From the NCBI RefSeq assembly GCF_001005085.2, contig NZ_LBMU02000075.1, forward strand, positions 43,536-107,535: a DNA stretch of 64,000 bases, in the 5' to 3' direction. The position numbers were made by a program, and so were the translations under genes. Origin of the DNA: Streptomyces humi (GTDB lineage: Bacteria; Actinomycetota; Actinomycetes; Streptomycetales; Streptomycetaceae). The stretch's first letter is position 1; every line of letters begins with the position of its first letter. Of the stretch, positions 7,884 to 18,029 are shown piece after piece. The notes under the pieces were generated by a model. That model did not search any database, had not been told where the DNA came from, and saw only the letters and a program-made list of their open reading frames with translations.

Positions 7884-8687
7884 CTACTCGCCCACCCCCG
7901 CGAGGTCCCGCAGCCGCCGGGCCTGCGCCTGCCGTTCCGCGGCCCGCTGCTCGTCGTAGGTACGGCCGGCGGCCCCCCGCAGCAGCGCCTTCGTCTCCAC
8001 GACGGCGTCCCGGGGCGCGGCCAGCAGCGCGCCGGCCAGGTCCCGTACCGCCGCGTCGAGTTCGCCGACCGGTACGGCGACGCTCGCCAGCCCGGAAGCC
8101 ACCGCCTCCTCGGCCTGGACGTATCGCCCGGTGGCACAGATCTCCAGCGCACGGGCGTAGCCGACGAGGGAGACCAGGGGGTGGGTGCCGGTCAGGTCGG
8201 GCACCAGCCCCAGGCTGGTCTCGCGCATGGCGAACTGCACGTCGTCCGCGACGACGCGCAGGTCACAGGCGAGGGCCAGCTGGAACCCGGCCCCGATGGC
8301 ATGCCCCTGCACGGCGGCGATCGACACGATGTCGCTCTGCCGCCACCAGGTGAACGCCTCCTGGTACTCCGCGATGCTCGCGTCGAGTTCGGCGTCGTCA
8401 CGGCGCGCGAGTTCGATGAAGGTGGGCTCGCCGGGGATACCCTCCGGCGTGAACATCTGCCGGTCGAGGCCCGCGGAGAAGGACTGGCCCTCACCGCGCA
8501 GCACGACGACCCGCACCGACCCCGGCAGTGACCGCCCGGCTTCTGCCAACGCCCGCCACAGTGCGGGGCTCTGGGCATTGCGCTTGGCCGGGTTGGTCAG
8601 CGTCACCGTGGCGAGCGTGTCGTCGACGGTGAGCCGTACGCCGTCCTTGTCGAGTACAGGAGCGAGGTCCTGGTCGGGCGAAGCCAT
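7884..8687 (-). CDS. enoyl-CoA hydratase/isomerase family protein
   Basis: 267 residues from ATG 8687, with a GGAGGC ribosome binding site 4-9 bases upstream. It is a crotonase-fold protein: oxyanion loop 1 GEGQSFSAGLD, oxyanion loop 2 QGHAIGAGFQLALACDLRVV, then ETSLGLVPDLTG. The first Glu position is kept; the second catalytic position is less clear. It fits the SCO1838 position next to gbn. It probably acts on acyl-CoA thioesters; the substrate is not predictable. Confidence 0.9.
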   Translation of the reverse strand: MASPDQDLAPVLDKDGVRLTVDDTLATVTLTNPAKRNAQSPALWRALAEAGRSLPGSVRVVVLRGEGQSFSAGLDRQMFTPEGIPGEPTFIELARRDDAELDASIAEYQEAFTWWRQSDIVSIAAVQGHAIGAGFQLALACDLRVVADDVQFAMRETSLGLVPDLTGTHPLVSLVGYARALEICATGRYVQAEEAVASGLASVAVPVGELDAAVRDLAGALLAAPRDAVVETKALLRGAAGRTYDEQRAAERQAQARRLRDLAGVGE

Positions 8688-8815
8688 GGGGCGCCTCCGA
8701 TGTGTGCGGTCATGACGCATTGCCGTACGGCATGCTAAGTGACTGCACAGTAACCACCCGGCCGATCAGTCGACCGACCGGGTGGCCACCATCGAAGCCG
8801 ATGGGCCGCCCGGGG

Positions 8816-9034
8816 TCAGGACGCGGCTTTCTTGCCCCGCGTCGCCCCGCCACGCCCACGCAGCGTGACACCCGACTCGCTGAGCATCCGGTGGACGAAG
8901 CCATACGAGCGGCCGGTTTCCTCGGCCAGTGCCCGAATGCTCGCACCGGAGTCGTACTTCTTCTTCAGGTCTGCCGCGAGCTTGTCGCGCGCGGCGCCGG
9001 TCACCCGGCTGCCCTTCTTCAGAGTCTCGGCCAC
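8816..9034 (-). CDS. gbn: Gbn, GATC-binding nucleoid-associated protein (HTH)
   Basis: 72 residues from GTG 9034 (VAETLKKGSRVTG). The start is set by AGGAGG at 9040-9045, five bases away; a longer in-frame extension lacks coding character. A basic N-terminus is followed by a helix-turn-helix (SGASIRALAEETGRSYGFVHRMLSESGV) resembling the C-terminal Lsr2 domain, and a basic Gly/Arg/Lys tail. Sequence, size and the neighbouring enoyl-CoA hydratase and ABC-F genes match what I remember of SCO1839, described in S. coelicolor as Gbn, a small nucleoid protein binding GATC sites and affecting development. Confidence 0.88.
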   Translation of the reverse strand: MAETLKKGSRVTGAARDKLAADLKKKYDSGASIRALAEETGRSYGFVHRMLSESGVTLRGRGGATRGKKAAS

Positions 9035-9039
9035 CCGTG

Positions 9040-9045
9040 CCTCCT
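9040..9045 (-). promoter_or_regulatory. ribosome binding site fixing the gbn start
   Basis: Minus strand AGGAGG, spaced five bases from GTG 9034. It rules out the longer reading frame beginning at 9154. Confidence 0.75.
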
Positions 9046-9235
9046 CATGGGAAGTGCGCTCTGGTCCCCTCATGATCACCCCTCCGGGGCGCGATGGCCA
9101 CCCATTCGGCAAGGTCCGTGAGACATCGTTGTGACGACAGGAGCGCATCCCCACATGCGGAATCCAGCATTCCGATGAGCGCCGACCATGAGCCCGAACG
9201 GGTTCATTTGTGAAATCCCAGGTCAGACACGGAAA

Positions 9236-9270
9236 GCGGCCGATCCCTTGTCGACAAAGGGAACGGCCGC
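9236..9270 (-). terminator. long hairpin downstream of the ABC-F gene
   Basis: gcggccg at 9236-9242 pairs with cggccgc at 9264-9270. Inside, ccctt pairs with aaggg around the palindrome ttgtcgacaa. On the minus strand it is followed by TTTCC, a weak T tract, so it probably ends ABC-F transcription before gbn. Confidence 0.55.
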
Positions 9271-9369
9271 AAAATCGGTGTAGGACACACCTCGATACGA
9301 GGAGATCTCACACAGATGATGGATCACCGCTAAGCCGAATGATCCATAGCCAGTGGATCAGGCATTCGA

Positions 9370-10968
<1,599 letters not shown>

Positions 10969-11060
10969 GGACAGACTCCAGGGCGTACGGATACTGACGG
11001 GTGGGCGGCTGAGGACGTTCCCGCCGTCTAATGCGCGAGGAGAATGGCCATGGGAGAAGT

Positions 11061-12254
11061 CTAACGGGGCGACGCAAGCGCTTTTTCTGTGTACGGGTGT
11101 TCGGGGCGGCCCGCGGTGGGCGCCCCGTTCCCCAGGGGACTGCGGCTCGGGGCGATTCCTCCCAGGTCGTCGACGGCCACCAGCTGCGCGGTCCAGGCGC
11201 CGTCCGCGCAGGGCTGGGCGACCAGCAGGGCGCCTCCGTGACGAACGGCACGTTCCGGGCGGAACCCGCAGCCCGGCCGGGCGGGCAGCACCCAGCGCAG
11301 GTCGCCGTCGGCGATGCGGTACGCGGCGACACGGGCCGGGGTGACCACCGCGAGCATGCCGCGGCCGAGCGGGCGCAGGACGCCGGTGCCGCCCTGGGCG
11401 GGCAGCCAGTCCGCCGCCGCGGGCAGGGCGCGGTGCCAGCGCACGGAGCGGCCGTCGGTGTCGGTGACCAGTCCGTCGTCCCAGACGGTGATCGCCTGCC
11501 CGCGCGTGGACAGCACGCCGAGCGGACGCCGTCCCACGCGCGCGTACCGCCACCGCGGGATCCGCCCCTCGTACGCCTCGACCGCGCCTCCTCGCGCGCG
11601 GGCGCTGTGCGCGGGCGGACCGGCGGTGAGGTGATCGCCGTAGGGAGCGGGGCGGATCTGGTGGGCGGTCCCGAGGAGGAGGGCGAGGAGCAGCCAGAGG
11701 GCGGGGAGCAGCCAGAGGGCGAGGGCACCGTCTTCCCGGACCTTCCGGAAGGAGCCCCGCCCTCCGGTGCCGCCGACCCCGGCACCGCCGCCCCCACCCG
11801 AGCCCGCTTCCGCCGAGGCCCCGGCACCACGTCCACCCCGACCCGCTGCCGCCCAAGCCACGGCACCGCGCCCACCCGGACCCGCTTCTGCCCACCCTCC
11901 CGCACCGCGCCCACCCGGGCCCGCTTCCGCTCCGGTTCTGGCTCCTGCCTCCGCTCCGGCTCCGGTTCTGGCTCCTGCCTCCGCTCCGGCTCTGGCTCCG
12001 GCTCCGGCTCCGGCTTCGGCTTCGGCTCCCGCTCCGGTTCCCGCTCCCGCTCCGGTTCCCGTTCCCGCTTCCGCTTCCGTTCCGGTTCCGGGGGCGCGGG
12101 CGGCGGCGTCCGGTCGGGCCGCGGTTGTCGGGAGCCTCGGTCGGGGCTCGTGGGGGCCGGTGGGCGGTGGCGCGGGCCGGGTCGGTCTCGTTCCGCGGTG
12201 CGGTCCCGTCGCCGCGTCGGGCAGCGGAGACCCGCCGCGTGGCAGAACGGCCAC
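11061..12254 (-). CDS. membrane protein with long Gly/Ala/Glu low-complexity repeats, unknown function
   Basis: The C-terminal part is convincing: one membrane helix (ALALWLLPALWLLLALLLG) followed by about 190 residues of extracellular domain rich in beta strands (VLSTRGQAITVWDDGLVTD, MLAVVTPARVAAYRIADGDLRW), reminiscent of a partial beta-propeller. The start is uncertain. In-frame GTG codons at 12392, 12272, 12254 and 11861 are possible, and none has a good ribosome binding site. Between about 12086 and 11759 the frame encodes a tract of G, A, E and R with four 13-residue units. I place the start at 12254 only as a compromise. It is upstream of the ABC-F gene on the same strand. Confidence 0.5.
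   Translation of the reverse strand: MAVLPRGGSPLPDAATGPHRGTRPTRPAPPPTGPHEPRPRLPTTAARPDAAARAPGTGTEAEAGTGTGAGAGTGAGAEAEAGAGAGARAGAEAGARTGAGAEAGARTGAEAGPGGRGAGGWAEAGPGGRGAVAWAAAGRGGRGAGASAEAGSGGGGGAGVGGTGGRGSFRKVREDGALALWLLPALWLLLALLLGTAHQIRPAPYGDHLTAGPPAHSARARGGAVEAYEGRIPRWRYARVGRRPLGVLSTRGQAITVWDDGLVTDTDGRSVRWHRALPAAADWLPAQGGTGVLRPLGRGMLAVVTPARVAAYRIADGDLRWVLPARPGCGFRPERAVRHGGALLVAQPCADGAWTAQLVAVDDLGGIAPSRSPLGNGAPTAGRPEHPYTEKALASPR
11775..12086. repeat. nested tandem repeats: 39-bp units and GGCTCC-type hexamers
   Basis: From about 11775 to 11930 there are four 39-bp units (minus-strand protein units beginning AEAGPGGRGAGGW, AEAGPGGRGAVAW, AAAGRGGRGAGAS, AEAGSGGGGGAGV). From about 11930 to 12086 the sequence is a run of hexamers such as ggctcc, ggttcc and cgctcc, with a longer 24-30 bp duplication at its left end. 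Confidence 0.8.
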
Positions 12255-12472
12255 CCTTCCCCCCTTCGGCACCCGGTCGGGCGCCCCGCTGCCATGGACC
12301 AGGCGCAGAGCGTAGTCAGGCCCGCCGGACGGGGGCGGGCGTGACGCGGGGGCGGCGCGGGACGTCGCCCGTTCGGGGGTTCGTCCGGTCACCGGCGCGA
12401 AGTGGCGGCGCGGATGGCGCAAGGTGGTCGCGGGGGCCGGCAGGAACGGCGCGAGCGGGAAGGCGGTGCCCC

Positions 12473-13363
12473 ATGCAGTTCGACGACGACGCGAACCTGG
12501 ACACCTCCGAGGTGCAGGACGAGCGGGGCAGCCGGATCCCGGGCGGCAGGGCGACCGTCGGCGGCGGCCTCGTCGGTCTGGTCGCGCTGCTCCTCGCGCT
12601 GTTCCTGGGCATCGGTCCGGACCAGCTGGGCCTGTCCTCCGGGGACAGCTCGCCCGCGCCGGCGTCCTCCTCGCTCGCGCAGGTGCAGCGGAGCTGCCGG
12701 ACCGGGCAGGACGCGAACACCAGGGAGGACTGCCGGGTCGTGGCGGTGGTCAACAGCGTGCAGGACTTCTGGGCCCAGGAGTTCCGGCAGCGCCGGGGCA
12801 CCTACACCGGCTCCCCCACGGTCTTCTTCACCGGGCGGGTCGGGACCGCGTGCGGGACGGCGACCTCGGCGGTCGGGCCGTTCTACTGCCCGGGCGACCG
12901 GAAGGTCTATCTGGACCTCGGGTTCTTCGACGAACTGCGGTCCAGGTTCGGGGCGACCGGCGGGCCGTTCGCCCAGGCGTACGTGGTGGCGCACGAGTAC
13001 GGGCACCATGTGCAGGACCTGACGGGCACGTTGAGCAGGTCGCGGGACAACCTGACCGGTGTGGACAGCGATTCGGTGCGGGTGGAGCTCCAGGCCGACT
13101 GCTATGCCGGGGTGTGGGCGCGGCACGCGACGACCACGAAGGACGAGTCGACCGGCCGGCCGCTGGTCACCAGTCTGACGGCCGCGGACATCCAGGACGG
13201 TCTGGACGCCGCGGCGGCCGTGGGCGACGACCGGATCCAGGAGCGGTTCCAGGGACGGGTGACGCCGGAGACCTGGACGCACGGGTCGGCGCAGCAGCGC
13301 AGGCAGTGGTTCTACCAGGGGTACCGGACCGGGGACATGGCCCGGTGCGACACCTTCCGCTGA
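12473..13363 (+). CDS. neutral zinc metallopeptidase, membrane-anchored
   Basis: 296 residues from ATG 12473. The N-terminus is cytoplasmic and acidic, with one membrane helix at about 28-47. An extracytoplasmic domain has HEYGH at 174-178 (HExxH zinc motif), with a further Glu in VELQADCYAGVWARH as the likely third ligand. Conserved Cys residues (75, 87, 127, 139) could form disulfides. It resembles the putative neutral zinc metallopeptidase family (KPN_02809/YpfJ type). It is divergent from the low-complexity membrane protein. The substrate is unknown. Confidence 0.88.
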   Translation: MQFDDDANLDTSEVQDERGSRIPGGRATVGGGLVGLVALLLALFLGIGPDQLGLSSGDSSPAPASSSLAQVQRSCRTGQDANTREDCRVVAVVNSVQDFWAQEFRQRRGTYTGSPTVFFTGRVGTACGTATSAVGPFYCPGDRKVYLDLGFFDELRSRFGATGGPFAQAYVVAHEYGHHVQDLTGTLSRSRDNLTGVDSDSVRVELQADCYAGVWARHATTTKDESTGRPLVTSLTAADIQDGLDAAAAVGDDRIQERFQGRVTPETWTHGSAQQRRQWFYQGYRTGDMARCDTFR

Positions 13364-13478
13364 ACCGCCGGCCCGCGTCGACGGCAGGGGCCGGGGGTGT
13401 TGTCAGTGCCGGGTGCAAGACTGTGGAGCAGCCGGGACGACGGCTGTCGGGGGACCGACACACGAGGGAGTGATCGGG

Positions 13479-13892
13479 ATGGCGGGCACGACTGGCGGAC
13501 GGCCGAGCATCTATCCGTCGCTGCTGTACACGGACGCGAAGGCGGCGATCAAGCAGCTGACGGAGGCCTTCGGGTTCACCGAACTGTCGGTGTACGAGGG
13601 CGAGAACGACATGGTGCTGCACGCCGAGCTGGTGCAGGGCAACGGCGCGGTCATGCTGGGCTCGAAGGGCCGCGGCGGCCGTTTCGACGCGGCGCTGGAG
13701 GGCGCGGGCCCGACCGGGGTGTACATCGTCGTGGACGACGTCGACGCACACCACCAGCGGGCCGTGGACCACGGCGCGGAGATCCTGATGCCTCCTACGG
13801 ACCAGGACTACGGCTCGCGGGACTACATGGCCCGTGACGTCGAGGGCAACATCTGGAGCTTCGGCACGTACGCCGTCGAGATACCGGTCTGA
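13479..13892 (+). CDS. VOC family protein (glyoxalase/bleomycin resistance fold)
   Basis: 137 residues from ATG 13479, with GAGGGAG at about 13464-13470. The two beta-alpha-beta-beta-beta halves are visible: PSLLYTDAKAAIKQLTEAFGF...ENDMVLHAELVQGNGAVMLG, then GVYIVVDDVDAHHQRAVDHGAEI...DYMARDVEGNIWSFGTY. Candidate metal positions are His in MVLHAEL and the acidic residue in DVEGN. The family includes dioxygenases, glyoxalases and antibiotic-binding proteins; the substrate is not predictable. Confidence 0.85.
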   Translation: MAGTTGGRPSIYPSLLYTDAKAAIKQLTEAFGFTELSVYEGENDMVLHAELVQGNGAVMLGSKGRGGRFDAALEGAGPTGVYIVVDDVDAHHQRAVDHGAEILMPPTDQDYGSRDYMARDVEGNIWSFGTYAVEIPV

Positions 13893-13894
13893 CC

Positions 13895-13932
13895 CGGCCC
13901 CGTCCTGACACGGGCGTGCCCGGCCGGGGCCG
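13895..13932. terminator. hairpin between convergent genes
   Basis: cggccccg at 13895-13902 pairs with cggggccg at 13925-13932. It lies between the stop at 13892 (plus) and the stop at 13942 (minus), so it could end both transcripts. There is no T tract, as is common in Streptomyces. Confidence 0.55.
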
Positions 13933-13941
13933 CCGCTGCGG

Positions 13942-15324
13942 TCAGCCGCCGGTGTGCACCTGGAAGGCGGCTCGGCGGACGGCCTTGGCCAGCGCCGGGT
14001 CGGGGTGGGCGGCGGCGAGCGCGACCAGTACCTGAACGGTGCGCGGGTGGCCGACGGCACGAACCTCGTCGAGCAGCGCGGGGACGGTCGGCTGGAGCGC
14101 CGACTCCAGGTGGCGGACGAGCAGCGGGGCCTCGCCGTGGTCGGCGACGGCGGCGGCGGTGTCCACCCAGAGCCAGGTGGCCTCTTCACGGGTGAGGACC
14201 TCGTGTGCGTCCTCCGGGTCCACGCCGTCGTGCTCGGCCAGCCAGAGCAGGGCGTACGGCCTGAGGGTCGGCTCGTCCACGACGCCGCGGACGTCCGGCT
14301 CGGCGGGGGCGCCGACGACCCGGAGCGCCTCGAAGGCGAGACCGCGCAGCAGGGCGTCCTCGCCGCGGGCGGCGGCGACGAGTTCGGCGACGGCACCGCC
14401 GACGGGACGGGCGGCGAGCCAGGCCCGGTACTCGGCGCGGGCCGCGTTGGGGCGCAGCTGGGCACAGCCGCGCAGCATCTCCTCGGCGGCGACCTCGATG
14501 TTCCCGGCGGGACTCTGCGCGGCCACGCAGATCTGCTCCAGCTTGACCCAGACCGCCCAGTTGCCCAGGGGGGTGAGGGTGGCCTGGCCCGCACCGTAGG
14601 TGAGCGCGCCCACGGAACCGAGGGCGGACAGGGACCAGTCGAGAAGGGGGGCGAGTTCGGCGTCCTCGGCGGGGGCCGGGTCCTCGGCCGGTGCGCGGTC
14701 CGCCGGGTCGGCGGCGGGCACGGCCGCGAGCGGGCCGGCGGACCCGGGGCCGGTCTCCGTGTCGTAGGTCACCTCGCAGCGCTCGGTGCGCAGTTCGGTG
14801 ACCCGTTGCCGCAGCAGGTCGAGAAGCTGCTCGACCGGGACGGGACCGGCGGACAGCTGGAGGAAGGAGAGCACCTGGGGCATGGCCGAGACGACCTCGG
14901 CGACGGCGGCCGGCTCGACATCCGTGGGCTCGGGGTGGGCGAGCGACCAGGCGTCGAAGAGGGCGACCCAGCCGCGCAGGACGGCGCTGTCGTCGCGGTC
15001 CCAGGCGCGCAGGCGCCAGCCGGGGCGCGCGCTGTCGCCGTGTACCTCGACCAGGCCGGCGAGCCGGGCGGTGTCCCAGTCGGCTCGGACCTGAGCGACG
15101 GTCAGGCCCAGATCCTCGGACGCGCGTTCGGCGGACGCGTCGGAGAGGGTGGCCTTGCCGTCGCCGGTCGCGCCGTCGCTGCCGGGTCCCAGGGCCGCGT
15201 CGGCCCAGTGGGCGACGCGGGCCGCTCCGGCCAGCCCCGAGCGCGCCATTCTGGCCAGCTCGGCGGGGGCCGGGGTGCCCTCGGGCGGGCGGGGTGCGGG
15301 GCGGCGCGCGGGCCGCTGGTTCAT
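13942..15324 (-). CDS. conserved large protein of unknown function
   Basis: 460 residues from ATG 15324 (MNQRPARRPAPRPPEG). The N-terminus is Pro/Arg-rich. The middle contains a winged-helix-like stretch (LGLTVAQVRADWDTARLAGLVEVHGDSARPGWRLR), then an acidic low-complexity insert (ADPADRAPAEDPAPAEDAE). The C-terminal 200 residues are helical, repeat-like and reminiscent of HEAT/ARM segments (LLRGLAFEALRVVGAPAEPDV, VPALLDEVRAVGHPRTVQVLVALAAAHPDPALAKAVRRAA). I know it as a conserved Streptomyces hypothetical; no function assigned. About 255 bases upstream are gene-free and show nothing clear. Confidence 0.82.
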   Translation of the reverse strand: MNQRPARRPAPRPPEGTPAPAELARMARSGLAGAARVAHWADAALGPGSDGATGDGKATLSDASAERASEDLGLTVAQVRADWDTARLAGLVEVHGDSARPGWRLRAWDRDDSAVLRGWVALFDAWSLAHPEPTDVEPAAVAEVVSAMPQVLSFLQLSAGPVPVEQLLDLLRQRVTELRTERCEVTYDTETGPGSAGPLAAVPAADPADRAPAEDPAPAEDAELAPLLDWSLSALGSVGALTYGAGQATLTPLGNWAVWVKLEQICVAAQSPAGNIEVAAEEMLRGCAQLRPNAARAEYRAWLAARPVGGAVAELVAAARGEDALLRGLAFEALRVVGAPAEPDVRGVVDEPTLRPYALLWLAEHDGVDPEDAHEVLTREEATWLWVDTAAAVADHGEAPLLVRHLESALQPTVPALLDEVRAVGHPRTVQVLVALAAAHPDPALAKAVRRAAFQVHTGG

Positions 15325-15579
15325 CGCTCGGGGGGCTGCGGCCAGGGGTCGCGTTCGGACGAGTCGAAGCCTTGAGTCGCGCGGGATACGGGACGTCACG
15401 GGTGCAGTCTTCCGGTTGACGGTCCGAAAACCCAAACGGAATGTCACGGCGGGCGACGGAGCTGGCCAACGCACGGGGCCCAAGGGGAGGCAAGGAGACA
15501 TGTTCAGGCCAGTGGTACGGCGTTAAACGGAACCTCCGCGACCGACTGGAACCGGGGTCTCCGACCTGTGGGGGTGCCG

Positions 15580-16707
15580 TCACATCAGCGGGGTGAGGAA
15601 GCGGCGCAGCCGCTCCTCGTACTGCTCCGGGTCCGGATTCCACATGGCGCCGTGCGGGGCGTCCGGCACGGTGTGCAGGGCGACCCGGTCGGGGCGCCGT
15701 TCGGCGAGCCGGCGGGAGTACCCCCATGGGGCGACCGTGTCGTCCGGGCCGTGCACGATCAGGGTGGGCACGCTGAGGTGTTCCGGGTCGAACGGGTCCG
15801 CGACGTGGTCCGCGCGCAGGTTGGCGCGGCCCTGGGCGGCTCGCACCGCGAGCGGGAGCAGCGCTTCGGGAGTGTGCCGGGCCTGGGCGAGGGCGCGCAG
15901 GGTGGCCTCCCAGTTGAGTACCGGGGAGTCGAGGACCAGACCGGAGATCCGCTCGCGCAGGGCCGAGTGGGCGGCGGCGCGCAGCGCCATGGCGGCACCG
16001 GTGGACCAGCCGTAGAGGACGACGCGGCGGGCGCCGTAGCGGACGGCGTAGCGGATCGCCGCGTCCAGGTCGCGCCACTCGCTCTCGCCGAGGTGGTTCA
16101 GGCCGTCCGGGGGGCGCGGGGCGCCGAGGTCTCCGCGGTAGGCGAGGGCGAGGACCGGCAGGCGGCGGCCGTGCAGGAACCGCATCACGTTCATCGGGTG
16201 CTCGCGGGTGGTGCCGAGGCCGTGCACCGCGATCACCCAGGTGTCCCGGTAGTTGGGCACGAACCAGGCGGGCAGCGGACCGAGTTCGCCGGGTACGTCG
16301 ACGTCGGCGCACTCCAGCCCGAGGGCCGCCCCCGGGTCGCCGATGTGGACGTTGGCGGTGAGCCAGACCTTGTCGCCGGCCTCCAGGGTGCCGTGGGTCA
16401 CCTGTTCCAGCCGCCGTACGACCGTGTCCGGGGTGTCCGCGGCGGACTCCAGCACGGCGCCGACGACCGCGTGCGAGCCGTCGCCCGCCAGGCCGTAGGT
16501 GCCGGGGCGCAGCGAGGCGAGGTCCCGGGTGAGGGTGACGCGGCCGGCCGCGGTGCCGTGCACGGTGAGCCGGGGTTCGGTGGGCAGGGGCCGGCCGGGC
16601 GGCGCCTTGAGAGCGGCGTCACTGGCGAGCCGGCCCGCGGCCACGCCGGCCGCGCCGGCGGCGAGTACGGCACCGACGGCCGCGGCCGTGACTTTGACTG
16701 GGCGCAC
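15580..16707 (-). CDS. alpha/beta hydrolase, membrane-anchored or secreted
   Basis: About 375 residues from GTG 16707 (VRPVKVTAAAVGAVLAAGAAG), which puts a hydrophobic N-terminal segment at the front. The hydrolase core has VHGLGTTREH (oxyanion region), nucleophile elbow GWSTG, acid in GPDDTVAP and His in PHGAMW. The N-terminal 150 residues form a beta-rich domain not found in minimal hydrolases. It resembles Streptomyces alpha/beta hydrolases of unknown substrate. The class II aldolase gene lies upstream on the same strand after 186 bases. Confidence 0.85.
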   Translation of the reverse strand: MRPVKVTAAAVGAVLAAGAAGVAAGRLASDAALKAPPGRPLPTEPRLTVHGTAAGRVTLTRDLASLRPGTYGLAGDGSHAVVGAVLESAADTPDTVVRRLEQVTHGTLEAGDKVWLTANVHIGDPGAALGLECADVDVPGELGPLPAWFVPNYRDTWVIAVHGLGTTREHPMNVMRFLHGRRLPVLALAYRGDLGAPRPPDGLNHLGESEWRDLDAAIRYAVRYGARRVVLYGWSTGAAMALRAAAHSALRERISGLVLDSPVLNWEATLRALAQARHTPEALLPLAVRAAQGRANLRADHVADPFDPEHLSVPTLIVHGPDDTVAPWGYSRRLAERRPDRVALHTVPDAPHGAMWNPDPEQYEERLRRFLTPLM

Positions 16708-16893
16708 CTGTCCAGTGTCGGGGCGGACCCCGCCGGCGGCCAGCGGAGCGGAGCGAGATCGAGCGAGCCTCCGGACCCACATGCCTTACGAACCCGCCTT
16801 CCTCACAGACCCGAATTCGTTCGGGACGCACCTTCGGGACACGCCTTCGGGACGCGCGTTCCCGTACCACGCGTCTGCCCCCGCGGCCCGGAT

Positions 16894-17655
16894 TCAGCGC
16901 CCGCCCTGGCCGTATCCCCTGAGTTTCTCGGCCGCTCGCGCCATCTGGTCCGGGGAGAGCAGGGTCGGGGACAGGCCCGGGACCGTGGACGCCGTCAGCC
17001 AGAGGCGGCACATCCATTCCAGCTGGGCGGTGCGGTCGTAGGCCTCGGAGAGGGTGCCGCCGTAGGTGATCGCGCCGTGGTTGCGGAGGAGGCAGCCGGA
17101 GCGGCCGTCCAGGGCCCGGAGCATGTTCTCGGCCAACTCGTCGGTTCCGTAGGTGGCGTACGGGGCGACCCGGACGGCGCCGCCGAGCGCCCCGGACATG
17201 TAGTGGATCGCCGGGAGCTCGGGGACGAGCGTCGAGACGGCCGTCGCGTGCAGCGCGTGGGTGTGCACGACGGCACCGGCGCCGGTGCTGCCGTAGACCG
17301 CGAGGTGCATCGGCAGTTCGCTGGTCGGGACGAGGGTGCCGAGGACCTGGCGGCCGTCGAGGTCCACGCCGGTCACGTCGTCCGGGGTGAGCCGGTCGTA
17401 CGGCACTCCCGACGGTGTGACCAGCACGGTGTCGCCGACGCGGACCGAGACGTTGCCGGAGGTGCCGACGACCAGTCCGTCGGCCACCGTGCGGCGGGCC
17501 GTGCCGACGAGATCGCGCCAGGCGTCGGCCTCCGCCGGGGTCACGTCGCGCCTCAGCGGTTCCGGCACATCCCGCGCGCCACCGCACCCACCCGTTTCGC
17601 CCCGTCCATTCCGTTCGCACCGTTCATCCTGTTCGCCCCACCGCTGCTCAGCCAT
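16894..17655 (-). CDS. class II aldolase/adducin family protein
   Basis: 253 residues from ATG 17655 (MAEQRWGEQDE). The sequence has the family motifs GTSGNVSVR (phosphate-binding loop), PSGVPYDRL, zinc-binding HTHALHATAVS and the later LLRNHGAITYGG. These fit fuculose-1-phosphate or ribulose-5-phosphate type aldolases/epimerases with a Zn2+ site. The first 30 residues are charged and poorly conserved-looking, so a later start is possible. It is divergent from the phosphate transporter and adjoins no other sugar gene, so the substrate is open. Confidence 0.87.
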   Translation of the reverse strand: MAEQRWGEQDERCERNGRGETGGCGGARDVPEPLRRDVTPAEADAWRDLVGTARRTVADGLVVGTSGNVSVRVGDTVLVTPSGVPYDRLTPDDVTGVDLDGRQVLGTLVPTSELPMHLAVYGSTGAGAVVHTHALHATAVSTLVPELPAIHYMSGALGGAVRVAPYATYGTDELAENMLRALDGRSGCLLRNHGAITYGGTLSEAYDRTAQLEWMCRLWLTASTVPGLSPTLLSPDQMARAAEKLRGYGQGGR

Positions 17656-17960
17656 GGCCCGATCCTGCCAGCCGACGCCCCGGCGGACCGGCGCGGCCGG
17701 ACACCGCCGCCCGCGCTCGACATCGGATACAACCCTCAGGACAGGAAGCGGCCGGTGATCCGCGCGGCCACGCACGTTGGAACCTCTGCCCCGGGCGGCG
17801 GCGGGCCGGCGGCGGGCTGTCGGGTGACCAGAATCTCTTCGGCGGGCCGGTTGGGCGGCCGAAGTCGTTCGCCCGGGGTCACGGGTCAAGCGGCGACTGG
17901 GTCGCCGGACCGCAAGCGGAATGACAACCCTCCTTCATCGACACCCCCAAGCCCCTCTCA
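17656..17960. other. gene-free stretch between the aldolase and pitH2
   Basis: This GC-rich divergent spacer must hold the aldolase promoter. I see no strong -35/-10 pair, hairpin or repeat in it before the PHO box that begins at 17961. Confidence 0.6.
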
Positions 17961-17982
17961 GTTCATCTGCCGTTCACCCAGG
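17961..17982 (+). promoter_or_regulatory. PHO box (PhoP operator) upstream of pitH2
   Basis: Two adjacent 11-bp direct repeat units, gttcatctgcc (17961-17971) and gttcacccagg (17972-17982), match the Streptomyces PhoP unit GTTCACC with its 11-bp spacing. A weaker third unit may follow at 17983. PhoP control of the low-affinity transporter pitH2 is described for S. coelicolor. Confidence 0.82.
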
Positions 17983-18029
17983 TTGCCTACGGTCCAACAG
18001 CCAACGACTTCGAAAGATTGCCTGGGTAA

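Larger units (their letters stand above)
9035..9369. other. 335-base gene-free gap with a cluster of GATC sites
   Basis: Between the end of the ABC-F gene and the start of gbn the sequence is less GC-rich than its neighbours. GATC occurs at 9074, 9242, 9304, 9322, 9341, 9356 and 9368, the last five within 68 bases. A long hairpin lies at 9236-9270. The gbn promoter must be here, but I cannot point to a convincing -35/-10 pair. Confidence 0.7.
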
